Positions 6,881 through 16,065 of a stretch of DNA of 26,580 nucleotides are shown here, in pieces. A program made the translations under genes and the position numbers. The stretch is from Lachnospiraceae bacterium UBA7026 (GTDB lineage Bacteria; Bacillota; Clostridia; Lachnospirales; Lachnospiraceae). The notes beneath the pieces are model-generated. The model was not told the origin of the DNA. It made no database searches and saw only the letters and a program-made list of their open reading frames with translations. The DNA lies in assembly GCA_002494165.1 (NCBI GenBank), contig DLBH01000018.1:1-26580 (forward strand). The letters run 5' to 3'. How positions within the stretch are numbered: the first letter of the stretch is position 1; every line of letters starts with the position of its first letter.

Positions 6881-8311
6881 ATGCAGGAGACAAAAATTCG
6901 TAATATTAAAAGAAAATGTCCATATTGCTTCCGGGAAGTCTCCAACAGCCAGGTAGGATTTCTACTGAAGACTGAGGGGGCCCGTTTCCAGTCGCCGGCC
7001 CTCAATGAGTTCGCTGCGGTCAGGCCCGACCTTCCCTACATCTATTTCTGGAATGCCATGGGGGTGCCGGAGGACCGCATAGACGGGCGGAGGTGTATTA
7101 TTGACAACCAGGCCCTGACAGTCCTCAACCAGGAGCTCAGTTCCTCTGGGGCTGATCTGGCCAGAAAGCAGTATGACGAGGCCAGCTGCGGCTATACCTT
7201 CCTTGTCGAGGAGGGAGCCGTCACCCTCTTTTCCAACACCATGGTCTGCCCCTATTGTCACAATGAACTGCCCCAGAATTTTTTCCGCTATGAGATGCTC
7301 ATGGTGGGACTGGCAGGCAGTGTGGCCTCCGGGAAGACCGTTTATCTGTGCTCTCTCATGATGAATGATTACGATGTCATGCAGCGGGATAATCTGACCG
7401 TGAGGAGCGCCGCCGGCAATCCATCCGACCCGGAGCGGCTGGAGATGGAAAAAAATGCGGACAGGCTTTTTGTGGATGGTATATGTCCGGCAGGCACAAG
7501 CAAGATTTTCCGTAAACCGGTTTTTATGGAATTGAATTACCGGCTGCCTGACTCATCCATATTCCTGCTGGTCGCCGTCTATGATGTGGCCGGCGAGTTG
7601 ATCAGGGAGAGTACGGGCATGGGCCGGACGGGTTTTGTCCGTCATATGGATGGCTTTATCTGTCTGGTGGACCCGGCCCAGATGCATCTCAATCATGCCC
7701 TGTTCAGCAGGCAGATGCCTGATGAAGACCAGGTGCTCCGCCGGCTCCATCTGATGACCCTCGAGGAGCAGATGTCCATCCAGAGGCTGAGCAATGAGAA
7801 CGAAAAACAGGTTTTTGGAGGATCGGATTATCTGCTGGAGCAGACGTCCAGGGATGAATTTTTTTATGAACGTAAGATTGATACAGTTCTCGATGCCCTC
7901 AGGTCCACCCTGGGGGAGAAGCTGCTGTCAGAGAAATATATAGCCCTGACCATAGGGAAAAGCGACCTGCTGGAAGGTCTGGGAGAAATCCTGGAATACA
8001 AGGGCAGCAGCCTGCTATTTGAAAGAGGCCAGGTGGCCTGCGGTTTCATGGATATGGACAGACATTTCCTGAGACAGCAGGTTTTGCGCAAGATTTTTGA
8101 CCAGAAAGTATTCCGGCTTCAGAGAAAGCTTAACGATTATAAGGCTGCCAGTCTCTTTGCAGTCTCGGCCCTGGGTTGTGAGACAGAGGAGCAGACTTCC
8201 GGAGACCAGCAGCTTATACGGGCCGTAGGCAAAGTGCGGCCGATCCGGGTTGAGGAGCCCTTCATGTGGATCCTCATGAAGTACATGCAGGAAAGAGGGT
8301 GGCTTCAATGA
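6881..8311 (+). CDS. Zinc-ribbon TRAFAC-type GTPase (DO-GTPase-like)
   Basis: 476-residue predicted GTPase. Two CPYC motifs, C13-C16 and C123-C126, probably form one zinc ribbon split by an inserted domain. The P-loop is GSVASGKT (146-153), the G3 motif is D235-V-A-G238, a G4-like GKSD is at 359-362 and a G5-like S-A-L-G near 429-432. The layout matches the double-zinc-ribbon GTPases I recall as DO-GTPases in predicted conflict systems, where they pair with GAP1 proteins; the next gene fits that partner. A GTG at 6866 overlaps the previous stop, but GGAGG (6871-6875) is placed for ATG 6881, which is chosen. There is no membrane segment, so recruitment to the membrane would need a neighbour. 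Whether it hydrolyses GTP or another NTP is unproven. Confidence 0.75.
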   Translation: MQETKIRNIKRKCPYCFREVSNSQVGFLLKTEGARFQSPALNEFAAVRPDLPYIYFWNAMGVPEDRIDGRRCIIDNQALTVLNQELSSSGADLARKQYDEASCGYTFLVEEGAVTLFSNTMVCPYCHNELPQNFFRYEMLMVGLAGSVASGKTVYLCSLMMNDYDVMQRDNLTVRSAAGNPSDPERLEMEKNADRLFVDGICPAGTSKIFRKPVFMELNYRLPDSSIFLLVAVYDVAGELIRESTGMGRTGFVRHMDGFICLVDPAQMHLNHALFSRQMPDEDQVLRRLHLMTLEEQMSIQRLSNENEKQVFGGSDYLLEQTSRDEFFYERKIDTVLDALRSTLGEKLLSEKYIALTIGKSDLLEGLGEILEYKGSSLLFERGQVACGFMDMDRHFLRQQVLRKIFDQKVFRLQRKLNDYKAASLFAVSALGCETEEQTSGDQQLIRAVGKVRPIRVEEPFMWILMKYMQERGWLQ

Positions 8312-10335
8312 GAGAAGCACAGACATACCAGTTCGACTGCCATGAGTATACCTGGTCCGACCAGGGTATAGGAGGCAGTCCGGTAGGCTGGGGGATCAAG
8401 GCTTCTTCCAGAACCGGTGACCGGGACCTGCTGAACCGGCTCGAGAAGCTGGCAGCTTCTGCCTGTGTGGACAGCAGGGGAAGGGTCCCCGTTGAGGAGT
8501 TAATGTACGAGGGGAGCCTTGGTTTTGTCAAAATGGTTTCAGAGCCGGCCCGGCCGGGGAAAGACCATAGGAAAAATGTCCGGGTAAGACTGTACCATTG
8601 CCTGGACAAAGAGTGTGGACCGGAAGTTTACCTGGCACCCCACAGCCAGTGGCCCCATTCTCTGGGAAAGGGTCTGGCTCCCCTGGAAGTAAAGCCTCTG
8701 GGACTTGGCCGGGAGGAGCTTCTTGGCAGATACCAGCTGCAGGGCCGGTCCCTGGCTGATTTCCTCGATCTGGTATTTTCCTGTATCGGCCAGAACAAAG
8801 CCGGGTGTTTTGCCGTCAGGGGCTGGGAGGAAGACCAATATGGGATCCGGGGAGCGGAGCTTATGCTGGCAGTCCACCTGCTCCTGCCCAGGAAGGCCAG
8901 ACAGTATGCCGGCTACCTGTCCTTTTCCAGGACAGGCAGGGACAATGTCCCCTTCTACTTCAGGCCGGCGGGAAAGACGGATGAGGGCCTGGAACGGGCC
9001 TTTTTCCTGCCTGGCAGCCGGGAAGGCGGAGAAGGAAGGACCGCCCCGGCCGGTGCTGGCCGGTCATTTACTTCCGGAGAGGGGGACTGGGACAGTCCCT
9101 GGCGGTACATGTGTTTCCATCTGGCGGAATTGCTTGACCACCATGAGGATGAGGCCTACGATCGTTTTATCAGTCTGGTCGATGAAAAAATGACCGATGA
9201 CAGGATGGAGTCCTCTGCCGATTTCATGGCTGCCCTGCCATGGATTTTCTATGAGTATTTTTGCAAAGAGGGAGGAGACCGGCTGCCGGATGAGATTCTG
9301 ATCCATGCGGTACCCCAGCTGTGTTACTGGAAGGCAGGCGGTCTTATTGATGCCTCTCTGCTGCAATTTGTCATGGGCCAGGTGAGGGGGCTGCGGCTGT
9401 CCCTGGTGGAATTACGCGGATATTTTAAAGACCTGACCGGCGGGATGACCAGCCGGACCCGGGAGGATATGCTGCCGGAGATGACCAGGGTTATGGACAT
9501 GATCAAGGCCCTGGATCCCGGTGCAGGCCAACAGGAACTTAAGGAGCTGCAGAAGGGCCATAAGGAGATTTACAGAGCCCTGACAGACCCGGCCGGGGAA
9601 GAACAGAGTTCTGCTTCTGTGGAGGACCATCCCTGGATTCTGGCCCTGGAGAGGCCAGGGCGGCCTGACCTGGCTGCAAGTGAAAGGAAGGACCAAAGTC
9701 AGACAGGACCGGCCGGAAGGCCTTTGGATGAGGACCGGCGCGGAAGGGAAGATTTGGGGGCCGGGAAAGAAAAGAGTTTTGAAAAAACGGGAGTCAGTGA
9801 AATGGACGAAAGGAAAGAAGAGGCCGGGGCCGGCAGGACCATGGCGGAGACCGGAAAAGAGGAGCAGATGACCGGGAGAACAGATCCGGAGGAAAGGCCG
9901 GCTATGGAGAAGGCAGGAAAAGGGGCCAGTTTAGTGGCTGTGACCAGGAGTCTCAGCAAAGAGGAGACAGACCAGGAGGCGGAACATTATCTGACCTTTC
10001 TGCTGGGCAGCCTGCCCCAGGGCTTTCTGACAGCCTGTATGATGTTTCTCTCCCTCTACTCCATCAAGATCGGTCATTGGAAGATCGCCCTCGGTATGGC
10101 GGGAGTATGGACCATCCTTATGGCGAATTACCAGCGGGAACTTCTGGAGAAGAACCAGACCTTCCCTGTCTGGATGGTCCTTGGTCTTAATCTGGTGGAA
10201 GGATTTGTCGTCTCCCAGGCGGCCTGGTTGCTGCCCTCCCAGAAAATCCGCCTTTTCTTTTTCCTGTTTATGGGTATAATGACACTGCTGTCACAGCTGA
10301 TTACGATCTTCCGGATCGTCAGAAAGGATAGATAA
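8308..10335 (+). CDS. GAP1-like GTPase partner with C-terminal membrane domain
   Basis: 675 residues. The N-terminal region opens Q-T-Y-Q-F-D-C and shows a pattern like the GAP1 N-terminal domain that accompanies zinc-ribbon GTPases; residues to about 430 are a large globular region. Residues about 440-555 are a Glu/Lys/Gly-rich linker of low complexity. Four hydrophobic helices follow at about 571-590, 591-608, 620-642 and 647-670, so the protein should present its globular part at the membrane. The start is set by the ATGA overlap with the GTPase stop and an AGAGGG site ahead; an earlier in-frame ATG at 8266 lies inside the GTPase gene and is rejected. Coupled translation implies matched amounts with the GTPase. 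The GAP1 name is from pattern and gene order, not a search, and any GAP activity is inferred from the family name only. Confidence 0.65.
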   Translation: MREAQTYQFDCHEYTWSDQGIGGSPVGWGIKASSRTGDRDLLNRLEKLAASACVDSRGRVPVEELMYEGSLGFVKMVSEPARPGKDHRKNVRVRLYHCLDKECGPEVYLAPHSQWPHSLGKGLAPLEVKPLGLGREELLGRYQLQGRSLADFLDLVFSCIGQNKAGCFAVRGWEEDQYGIRGAELMLAVHLLLPRKARQYAGYLSFSRTGRDNVPFYFRPAGKTDEGLERAFFLPGSREGGEGRTAPAGAGRSFTSGEGDWDSPWRYMCFHLAELLDHHEDEAYDRFISLVDEKMTDDRMESSADFMAALPWIFYEYFCKEGGDRLPDEILIHAVPQLCYWKAGGLIDASLLQFVMGQVRGLRLSLVELRGYFKDLTGGMTSRTREDMLPEMTRVMDMIKALDPGAGQQELKELQKGHKEIYRALTDPAGEEQSSASVEDHPWILALERPGRPDLAASERKDQSQTGPAGRPLDEDRRGREDLGAGKEKSFEKTGVSEMDERKEEAGAGRTMAETGKEEQMTGRTDPEERPAMEKAGKGASLVAVTRSLSKEETDQEAEHYLTFLLGSLPQGFLTACMMFLSLYSIKIGHWKIALGMAGVWTILMANYQRELLEKNQTFPVWMVLGLNLVEGFVVSQAAWLLPSQKIRLFFFLFMGIMTLLSQLITIFRIVRKDR

Positions 10336-10338
10336 GTA

Positions 10339-11895
10339 ATGATTTGGAATAATTCAGAAGATTTTCTCGGACAGATTGAAGAAGCCCTGGCCAGGGGGCA
10401 GAAGAACAAGATTCCTTTTGCCCGTTTTCTTGAAGAGAAAATGGATGTATTTGATTACAGTAATACGGCTCTGGCTAAAAAAGTATATCACAGGTCTGAG
10501 AAACGGAAAGACCAGGGCAATCCCTACCAGCCTGTGACAAGGCAGGCCATAGGGACCTGGCTGCGGGGGGCCCTGCCCTCCTCCAGGGATATCTATGTCA
10601 CCCTGGGTCTGGCCTTTCAGATGTCCCTCGAGGAGATCAACCATGTCCTCCTGGAGACCTATATGGGCTATGGGCTCTACTGCAAAAATATCGATGATGC
10701 CCTCTGGATTGCCCTCATTAACGGCCTTTTTGACATTTCCCGCATGGACCAGATCCGGGGTCAGGTGGAGCAGATCCTTGCGGAGGAGTCTGAGGATGAG
10801 GCCAGAAGTCTGGCCACTACAGACCTCTGGATTCTGCTGTCAGAGGCGGGCAGCCTGGAAGATTTCTTCCAGCTGATCCGGTCCTACCGGGAGGAATTCC
10901 GGGCAGGCAACCGCCAGTTCGGCCAGTGCCTGGCTGAGGTGATCGAGGAGGAATATGGTTATTATGACAAGGCATCCTGGTTTCTCCGGGATATCGGACT
11001 GGGTCATTATGAGGCCCAGTTCTCCAAGATCAAGGCCGGCAAGGCGGTGGTGACCAGAGACTGGCTGCTACGTTTTATGATAGCCCTCCAGCCCTCCTAT
11101 GAGTCTATTGAGAAGCTGCTGGCCAAGGCCCAGATGGAGCCTCTTGGCATAACGCCCGCAGAGGTCATCATAGAGATGGTGGCCAAATACAAGTCTGACT
11201 CGGCGGCCAACAGCCAGCAGATCTGGCAGATGATCGAGTCAGCTGCCGGCAGCCTGCGGAAAAAGGGCTATGAGATGGATGAGGATATCTGCAGGAAATA
11301 CCATGCGGCCTATGAGCTTTCCGTCAGTCAGAAACGCTGGTTTTCCCTCTGCCTGGGAGCCCAGCTCCGGGCCTGCCGCAAGGACCATGATTACGGCTAT
11401 GAAAAACATGGTTACTGCAGGTATACGGTGGTAGACCGGGTGCTCTTTGAGGAAGTGAACCGGTGTAAAAAGAGTATATCCTTCCGCAACAACGCGGTGG
11501 CCTGCAGCCAGCAGGTGACCGGCCTGGCAGATATTCCTGCCTTTGATTCCCTGCCCATACTCTGCGTTGATAAAAACAAGGAGGCTGACGCCTTAGAGCT
11601 GGAGAAGTTTGAGGATTACTGTTTTGAGAGAAAACCGGGAAGACTATCCAATAATTTCCAGTTCAATGATGTGTATTTTTACAGCACCCTGCTTTTTTCC
11701 CTGTGGACGGGCCATTGCTTTATCAGGGATAAATGGGAGGATATGCTGGACCAGATGAAGGAGGAGCTGGACAGACAGGGCCTTACCGGCGACCTGTTTA
11801 TGGATCAGCTGGTCAAGGTCTGGAACGAGGAAGAGAAAAAACAAGTTACCTTAACAGATCTTATGAATGGGGTGATTTCACTGCATGGCTGTTGA
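10339..11895 (+). CDS. XRE-type helix-turn-helix protein with long helical region
   Basis: 518 residues. Residues about 34-92 resemble an XRE/lambda-repressor helix-turn-helix: SNTALAKKV, a short insert, then TRQAIGTWLRGALPSSRD and the LGLAFQMSLEEINHVLL turn. The rest is mostly helical with no recognised domain, no membrane segment and several aromatic-rich stretches near the C terminus. It starts four bases after the GAP1-like gene, with an AAAGGA about 11 bases ahead. In this position it could be the locus's own regulator binding the repeats near 6148-6207, or the HTH could be a structural part of a protein partner. The central region is the least understood part of the locus. Confidence 0.6.
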   Translation: MIWNNSEDFLGQIEEALARGQKNKIPFARFLEEKMDVFDYSNTALAKKVYHRSEKRKDQGNPYQPVTRQAIGTWLRGALPSSRDIYVTLGLAFQMSLEEINHVLLETYMGYGLYCKNIDDALWIALINGLFDISRMDQIRGQVEQILAEESEDEARSLATTDLWILLSEAGSLEDFFQLIRSYREEFRAGNRQFGQCLAEVIEEEYGYYDKASWFLRDIGLGHYEAQFSKIKAGKAVVTRDWLLRFMIALQPSYESIEKLLAKAQMEPLGITPAEVIIEMVAKYKSDSAANSQQIWQMIESAAGSLRKKGYEMDEDICRKYHAAYELSVSQKRWFSLCLGAQLRACRKDHDYGYEKHGYCRYTVVDRVLFEEVNRCKKSISFRNNAVACSQQVTGLADIPAFDSLPILCVDKNKEADALELEKFEDYCFERKPGRLSNNFQFNDVYFYSTLLFSLWTGHCFIRDKWEDMLDQMKEELDRQGLTGDLFMDQLVKVWNEEEKKQVTLTDLMNGVISLHGC

Positions 11896-12556
11896 ATGGA
11901 TGACCCTGCTTTCGGCGGCGGCCGTGATTCTTCTGATTGCTTTTATCATCTTTATTCTCTTCCGGGCCAATAATGACCTGGCAAGAGCCCAGGAGGAGGG
12001 AGAGCATTTCGTCGATGAATGGGCCGAGCGGGAAGAGAAACTGGAAGAAAAGCGGCGCTTGAGAAAGGCCCGGGAAGAAGAACTTAAGAAAATGGAAGAA
12101 GCCCGGCAGGAGCAGGCAGCTTTTGAAGCTGACTACCGGGGCCGGGGGAAGAAAGAAGGGGATGGCAGGCAAAAGCAGCCTGGCCCGGTCCGGGACCAAA
12201 AGGCAGATCCCGGCAGCCAGAAGCAGCCCCGCCGGTTCCCGGACCAGAAAGAGTCCCGGCCCGCTTTGCTTTTGCTGGAGCTCGATGAAAACAAGCGGAT
12301 TCTCAGACGCATCCCCGTAGACCATATTCCCTTCCGCATTGGCAGGAGCAATGATAATGACCTGGTTCTTGATGACCTGTGTGTTTCCAGAAAGCATGTG
12401 TCCATAGAAAGATCCGGGGACAGGTATGTGGCTGTGGACCTGGGAACCAAGAATAAGATATTTTCCGGCGGTAAGCTGCATGACCAGCTGCCCCTGGAGG
12501 CAGGAGTGCGTTTTTTCATTGGAAACATAGAAATGCTGGTGGAGATGAAAAGATGA
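11885..12556 (+). CDS. Membrane-anchored FHA-domain protein
   Basis: 223 residues. A single transmembrane helix (about 6-27) is followed by a highly charged coiled coil (30-80), a Gln/Pro/Lys-rich linker (85-125) and a C-terminal FHA domain (130-220), which binds phosphothreonine. FHA signatures are visible: FRIGRSNDNDL (150-160) and SRKHVS (168-173); Arg152/Arg154, Ser168 and His171 fit the phosphopeptide pocket. The usual GS-NG-T turn reads G-T-K-N at 187-190. It overlaps the HTH gene by 11 bp and has a GGGGTGAT-type ribosome binding site. With a kinase and PP2C in the same locus it is the natural reader of their phosphorylation, next to the SEDS gene that follows by an ATGA overlap. Confidence 0.85.
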   Translation: MAVEWMTLLSAAAVILLIAFIIFILFRANNDLARAQEEGEHFVDEWAEREEKLEEKRRLRKAREEELKKMEEARQEQAAFEADYRGRGKKEGDGRQKQPGPVRDQKADPGSQKQPRRFPDQKESRPALLLLELDENKRILRRIPVDHIPFRIGRSNDNDLVLDDLCVSRKHVSIERSGDRYVAVDLGTKNKIFSGGKLHDQLPLEAGVRFFIGNIEMLVEMKR

Positions 12557-13938
12557 GGGAAAAACAAGAACATACTATTAGCATGACCCGGATCCGGTGG
12601 GAGATACACAGAGCCTTTTATTCCTTCTGGACCGGACCTCTTATGGCTGTGATCCTGATGCAGATCGCAGCCCTCCTTTTTATGGGGGCAAAGGGAGCTG
12701 GCAGGATTTATCTGAATCTGCTGCCCCTGCTTTTGCTCATCAGTCTGGCCGGCTGGCTCTTTACCTCAGTTGCCCACGGCAACAGGAAGGTCCTGGTCTA
12801 CAGTCTGATTCTGCTGACGGTGGGAACCATGCTCCAGTGTATCTTCATTGAGGAACTGGTAATCAGAACCGGGACCAGGGATCCGGCCCGGACTGGTATA
12901 GCCTCCCTGGAACTGCAGTATCTGGTCAGTCTGGCTGCGGCCCTGGCTGCAGGTATTGTTTATTTTTGCACAGACTTCATTGCCAGGAAGAAGACGGCTG
13001 TCCTGATGGCAGCCCTTGCCGTGGGCCTGTCTCTCCTGACTCTGGTCTTTTCAGAAGGGGTAGGCGGCGTGAAGAACTGGATCAGCCTGGCAGGGATTTC
13101 CCTGCAGACAACGGAAATCAGCAAATTATTATATATACCGGTCTGTGCCTATATCCTTGGCCGGGACCGGGAGACGGACAGGAGGACCCTGGCCTTCTTT
13201 TACGGCTATACTTTTCTGTCCCTGCTGCTGCTGGCGGTTCAGGGGGAGTTTGGGACCCTGCTCCTTTTGCTGCTGGTCTTTTTGTCCCTCCACCTCCTGT
13301 TTGTGTCAGACCTTTCCTGGCTGCTGGGGGTGGTTCTTGCCCTGACGGCAGGGGGAGGCATACTGGCTGCCATAGGAAGAAAGCTGACCCAGATGCAGCT
13401 GGATGGATCCGGAGCCAGGACAGGAGCCCTGGTCCGCTTTTATCTGGATGCCTATTCAAAGATAAGTAACCGTTTTATCTACTGGCTCAATCCGGAAAAG
13501 GACCCGGCCGGGCTGGGCTACCAGCTGCTCAAGGCCAAGGAGTCTATTTTGCTGGGTGGTTTTTTCGGCACTTCCTCTGTGACGGACCTGCCTGTAAAAA
13601 GCAGTGACCTGGTCTATCCGGCCCTGATTGAGCGCTGCGGTCTGGTTTTTGCCCTCTTGATTTTCATCGTCTTTAATCTCCTCTGGTTAGAGGAGATGAA
13701 GGTATTTATCAGAAAAAAGCAGAGATACCATCAGATTATCGCTGCCGGCTTCGGAACCCTGGTCTTCTACCAGGCCCTAATCATCATTGCCGGCAGCACC
13801 GGTCTCTGTCCTTTGACCGGAATTACTCTTCCTTTCATATCCAGCGGAGGAAGCTCCCTTCTGGTATGCTTTATCATGACGGCTTTGATTATTGCCGTCT
13901 CGGGTAATATCCCCTGGAAAGGCGGGATGGAAGAATGA
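12553..13938 (+). CDS. SEDS-family peptidoglycan glycosyltransferase (FtsW/RodA/SpoVE)
   Basis: 461-residue polytopic membrane protein with about ten helices. SEDS hallmarks are present: GVKNWISLAGISLQTTEISK near residues 164-184 (family G-x-x-R-W-I...Q-P-S-E-x-x-K), SSDLVYPALIERCGLV near 352-367 with the aspartate at the expected catalytic-loop position, and GITLPFISSGGSSLL near 424-438. SEDS proteins polymerise lipid II glycan strands with a partner class B PBP, and the next gene is such a PBP, joined by an ATGA overlap. It lies downstream of the FHA gene, also by ATGA. It is probably a specialised second copy, since the main division and elongation SEDS genes are usually in other clusters; which one it resembles most cannot be told here. 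Confidence 0.88.
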   Translation: MREKQEHTISMTRIRWEIHRAFYSFWTGPLMAVILMQIAALLFMGAKGAGRIYLNLLPLLLLISLAGWLFTSVAHGNRKVLVYSLILLTVGTMLQCIFIEELVIRTGTRDPARTGIASLELQYLVSLAAALAAGIVYFCTDFIARKKTAVLMAALAVGLSLLTLVFSEGVGGVKNWISLAGISLQTTEISKLLYIPVCAYILGRDRETDRRTLAFFYGYTFLSLLLLAVQGEFGTLLLLLLVFLSLHLLFVSDLSWLLGVVLALTAGGGILAAIGRKLTQMQLDGSGARTGALVRFYLDAYSKISNRFIYWLNPEKDPAGLGYQLLKAKESILLGGFFGTSSVTDLPVKSSDLVYPALIERCGLVFALLIFIVFNLLWLEEMKVFIRKKQRYHQIIAAGFGTLVFYQALIIIAGSTGLCPLTGITLPFISSGGSSLLVCFIMTALIIAVSGNIPWKGGMEE

Positions 13939-15302
13939 AGAAAATGTCATTACTTAAAAGGGCCCAGCTGCTGCAGAGCATTTCCCTGGTTTGTGTCATT
14001 TTAATGATTGTAAGCCTGGTCCGGATTTCTGCGGTCCTGCCTGGGGTGTCAAAGGAAGCAGACCAGAAAAAGAAAGCTGCCAGGAATGCCTCCTATGAAA
14101 AGGAATACGTAAGAGGGAGTATCCTGGACCGGAATGGGAATGTCCTGGCTTTCTCAGATAAAGCAGGAGGGACCAGGACTTATACGGCTCCCCGGTCCTT
14201 TGCCGGGGTCATAGGTTACTGGTCCAAAATCTACGGGACTTATGGCCTGGAGGATACTTTTAATGATGAACTGGTTCACAGTTCCTCTCTGACGGAGAAT
14301 AAGAGGGGGACTGATATCAGTCTGACTCTTGATCTGGACCTTCAGAAAAAGGCTTACAAGGCCATCAGGAAAATGGAAGCCAGCCTGGTGGTCCTGGACG
14401 TCAAAACCGGGCAGATCCTTGCCCTGGCTTCATCCCCGTCCTACGATGCCGGCAGGCTGGAAGAGGACTGGGATATAATAAATGCCACGGAAGGAGCCCT
14501 CCTGGCCAACGCCTACAAGAATCCGGTTGTGCCGGGATCGGTCTTTAAGCTGGTTACCTCCACAGAGATCCTGGAGGCGGGCATAGAGGATGAGGAGGTG
14601 GATGACCAGGGATCCTACAAGGTCAATGGCCAGACCATACGGAATTATAACGGCAAGGCCTACGGCCGGATCTCCTTTGAGGATGCTTTTATCAAGTCCT
14701 CCAATGTCTACTTTATGGACCGGGCAGTCAAGCTGGGGGGAGAGAGCCTGGAAGCTACGGCAAAGCGCTTTCTGCTGGGTCAGGATATCCCGCTTGATTT
14801 CACGATGCTCCGGTCTTCCTTCAGTCTGGGAAGCGGAGAGGACAATGTTCTGGCTTCCACGGCTTTCGGCCAGGGGGAGACCATGCTTACTCCTCTTCAT
14901 ATGGCCATGATCACCCAGAGTGTGGCTAATGACGGAGAGATGCTTGAGCCTTATATGATTTTGAAAAAAACAAATGGAAAGGGAAAGGATACCTACACAG
15001 GCCAGACCCGGCTTCTGGGCCGGACCATGAGCGAGATGATAGCCTACCGGCTGAAAGATGTAATGACAAAGGCCGGGGAGGCCTATGAATTATCGCTGAT
15101 TGGTGAGAAAGAGTACCGGATTGCGGCCAAGACCGGGACTGCCCAGCGGGGTGACGGGACCAACAATGCCTGGATGGTCAGTTTCGCCCCGGCAGATGAC
15201 CCCAGATATGTGGTGGTGGCCTGCCGGCTGAAAACGGATAAGATTGGCAAAAGTATGGCACCTGTCATAGAGGAACTCTATTCCTGGCTGTTGAGGCAGT
15301 GA
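13935..15302 (+). CDS. Small class B penicillin-binding protein (transpeptidase)
   Basis: 455 residues. A signal-anchor helix (about 14-36) is followed by a short pedestal and a transpeptidase domain with all three active-site motifs: S202-V-F-K205, S255-S-N257 and K399-T-G401. The R-G-S-I-L-D-R-N-G motif (60-68) marks the class B N-terminal module. There are no PASTA domains. At about 455 residues it is close to the short mycobacterial PbpA type. It should crosslink glycan made by the SEDS protein encoded just upstream, with which it is translationally coupled. Its 3' end overlaps the convergent kinase-like gene by 25 bp, and the plus-strand run breaks here until 16120. Confidence 0.9.
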   Translation: MKKMSLLKRAQLLQSISLVCVILMIVSLVRISAVLPGVSKEADQKKKAARNASYEKEYVRGSILDRNGNVLAFSDKAGGTRTYTAPRSFAGVIGYWSKIYGTYGLEDTFNDELVHSSSLTENKRGTDISLTLDLDLQKKAYKAIRKMEASLVVLDVKTGQILALASSPSYDAGRLEEDWDIINATEGALLANAYKNPVVPGSVFKLVTSTEILEAGIEDEEVDDQGSYKVNGQTIRNYNGKAYGRISFEDAFIKSSNVYFMDRAVKLGGESLEATAKRFLLGQDIPLDFTMLRSSFSLGSGEDNVLASTAFGQGETMLTPLHMAMITQSVANDGEMLEPYMILKKTNGKGKDTYTGQTRLLGRTMSEMIAYRLKDVMTKAGEAYELSLIGEKEYRIAAKTGTAQRGDGTNNAWMVSFAPADDPRYVVVACRLKTDKIGKSMAPVIEELYSWLLRQ

Positions 15303-16003
15303 CCAATCTGGCAGATATAGTCCTGGAGAGACAGGGAGGGAGAAGGATTCTTTCCTGTCTCGTAGAGGGGCAGCACGGAAGAAGGCATCCGGCTGTCCTT
15401 TTTTTCGTCCCCCCTGGCCCTGATCATATCCTCAAAGAGACAGGCCAGCTCCTGGACCAGAAGCTGCTGGCCCTTAAGATCAGGAGACAGATCGTAGGAA
15501 AAACAAAGAGAGTAGGAGGGATTGGGGTTCCGCAGGAAGTAATAGCTGCAGGTGTAGTCCACCAGATAGAGCCGGCTGCCCTTTTCCTGAGAGTCCAGAA
15601 GAAGGTTGGTCAGGTTCAGGTCCGTGTAGACCAGGCCTTCCCCGAGCAGGAAGGAAAGAAGCCGGCCGGTTTCCATTAAGATACGGAGCATAAGCCGGTT
15701 GGACATATGGGGGACCAGGTCCTTTAAGGGGAATCCGGGACACTCTTCCATGCAGAGGACAGACCAGAGCTGGTCCGAGTCCCCGATGACACAGTTGTCC
15801 CAGTGACCAAAATAAGCCGGGACAGAAGGATGTTCCACCAAAGACATGGTCTCAAACTCGTCCCGGAAGGCTTCCACCATGTCTTTCCGGGACATGGAGC
15901 AGCATTTCCATATGCAGTTGTTCTTATGGCCGGGAGCCCGGTAGATCCGCAGGTCTTTCTTGCGGCGCAGCAGGCTTTCTGCCGTCAGTTCTTGTAAAAA
16001 CAT
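15278..16003 (-). CDS. Minimal protein-kinase-like protein on the opposite strand
   Basis: 241 residues, shorter than normal kinases. A reduced N lobe has Lys33 (I-W-K-C-C) and a Glu at 48 or 51 in the following helix. The catalytic loop reads Y126-T-D128-L-N-L-T-N133 in place of HRD...N, and the metal motif reads V-D149-Y-T instead of DFG. No Gly-rich loop and no APE motif are visible. Key Lys, Asp, Asn and Asp are kept, so it may be active, or it may be a lipopolysaccharide- or choline-kinase-like relative. The start follows GAGG on the minus strand by five bases. The gene is convergent with the PBP (25 bp overlap) and divergent from the PP2C gene, with its own promoter. It could give independent control over the kinase half of the locus. 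Confidence 0.7.
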   Translation of the reverse strand: MFLQELTAESLLRRKKDLRIYRAPGHKNNCIWKCCSMSRKDMVEAFRDEFETMSLVEHPSVPAYFGHWDNCVIGDSDQLWSVLCMEECPGFPLKDLVPHMSNRLMLRILMETGRLLSFLLGEGLVYTDLNLTNLLLDSQEKGSRLYLVDYTCSYYFLRNPNPSYSLCFSYDLSPDLKGQQLLVQELACLFEDMIRARGDEKKDSRMPSSVLPLYETGKNPSPSLSLQDYICQIGHCLNSQE

Positions 16004-16036
16004 GAAAACCTCGTCAGTAGATTTTTTATGTGAATC

Positions 16037-16065
16037 AGTGTATCATATGGGTAATTAATTTGCAA
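16037..16065 (-). promoter_or_regulatory. Promoter of the kinase-like gene
   Basis: On the minus strand TTGCAA (16065-16060) and TACACT (16042-16037) are 17 bp apart, each matching 4 of 6 consensus bases, about 34 bp before the start codon. No equally good plus-strand promoter was found for the PP2C gene. Confidence 0.45.

Noticed and set aside
8266..8307. ATG 8266 as start of the GAP1-like gene
   Set aside because: It would overlap the GTPase by 46 bp with no ribosome binding site, while ATG 8308 has both a site and the ATGA overlap.
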